A DNA stretch of 33,829 nucleotides from Deltaproteobacteria bacterium (GTDB taxonomy: Bacteria; Desulfobacterota; Desulfomonilia; Desulfomonilales; Desulfomonilaceae): contig JAMCYH010000301.1 of the NCBI GenBank assembly GCA_023474025.1, forward strand, positions 1 through 33,829, written 5' to 3'. The position numbers were made by a program, and so were the translations under genes. Below the pieces are notes generated by a model. The model was not told the origin of the DNA and searched no databases. It saw only the letters and a program-made list of their open reading frames with translations. Of this stretch, positions 33,672 to 33,829 are shown piece after piece. The stretch's first letter is position 1. Each line of letters opens with the position of its first letter.

Positions 33672-33829
33672 TCAGGCTGGTGGACGGTTAATCGTCTGGT
33701 TCCAAAGGGTTTCGGGTATCATCAGAAGCATGCCGAGTTTCTTGGCCTGACGATCGAGATACAACGTCATTGACTGACTCCTTAGATTGATCAAATAGTT
33801 CTCTCCAAGGTCTTGGGTAAACCGGTGTG
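33672..33829 (-). CDS. Gene fragment running off the right edge
   Basis: A frame open from the window edge encodes RFTQDLGENYLINLRSQSM, then TLYLDRQAKKLGMLLMIPET and LWNQTINRPPA before a TGA at 33672-33674. It is either the C-terminus of a gene entering from the right or, from an internal ATG preceded by AAGGAG, a very short ORF of 32 codons. No family is recognised. Confidence 0.35.
   Translation of the reverse strand, partial: HRFTQDLGENYLINLRSQSMTLYLDRQAKKLGMLLMIPETLWNQTINRPPA

Noticed and set aside
1-33829. tRNA or rRNA genes
   Set aside because: No T-loop/acceptor-stem arrangement or rRNA-like sequence was noticed on reading; a covariance-model scan was not possible.

Overview
The window reads like a piece of a strictly anaerobic, sulfate-reducing or syntrophic bacterium, most likely a deltaproteobacterium (Desulfobacterota). 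This is inferred from a glycyl radical enzyme, an oxygen-labile [4Fe-4S] 4-hydroxybutyryl-CoA dehydratase, a DsrE-family protein that appears to be a selenoprotein, and two branched-chain-type (Liv/HAAT) ABC importers next to acyl-CoA ligases. Coding density is uneven: catabolic operons are intact or nearly so, while both flanks and several gaps hold decayed genes.

Left flank (1-5.2 kb): a DUF2000 gene; a remnant of a HIRRAHWH-type protein; a DsrE-like gene whose frame continues through an in-frame TGA followed by a perfect stem-loop (best read as selenocysteine plus bacterial SECIS); an HU gene; a hypothetical gene; an ankyrin-repeat pseudogene; a frameshifted hypothetical gene; and a dead IS91-family transposase.

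Plus-strand catabolic cluster (5.2-20.4 kb): a TetR-family regulator behind a strong palindrome, then thiolase, 4-hydroxybutyryl-CoA dehydratase, 3-hydroxyacyl-CoA dehydrogenase, a Liv importer (LivG interrupted by stops, LivF, LivH, LivM, binding protein) with a long-chain-type acyl-CoA synthetase between livG and livF, a pair of MaoC-fold proteins and a phenylacetate-CoA-ligase-like protein. Together these look like import of an organic acid, CoA activation, and beta-oxidation-type conversion to acetyl-CoA.

Minus-strand catabolic cluster (32-20.4 kb): iclR, glycyl radical enzyme, its activase, then a second complete Liv importer (binding protein, LivH, LivM, LivG, LivF) in one tightly spaced operon. 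After a 1.1-kb gap of possible decayed sequence comes a second AMP-forming acyl-CoA ligase on the same strand. The glycyl radical enzyme has the essential Cys and Gly but Cys-Val-Gly where many relatives have Cys-Val-Glu, and has no small-subunit partner, so its reaction is unknown. The two clusters converge near 20.4 kb.

Right flank (32-33.8 kb): a small single-membrane-segment protein and several minus-strand gene fragments. All functions are from reading translated sequence; no database search was run.
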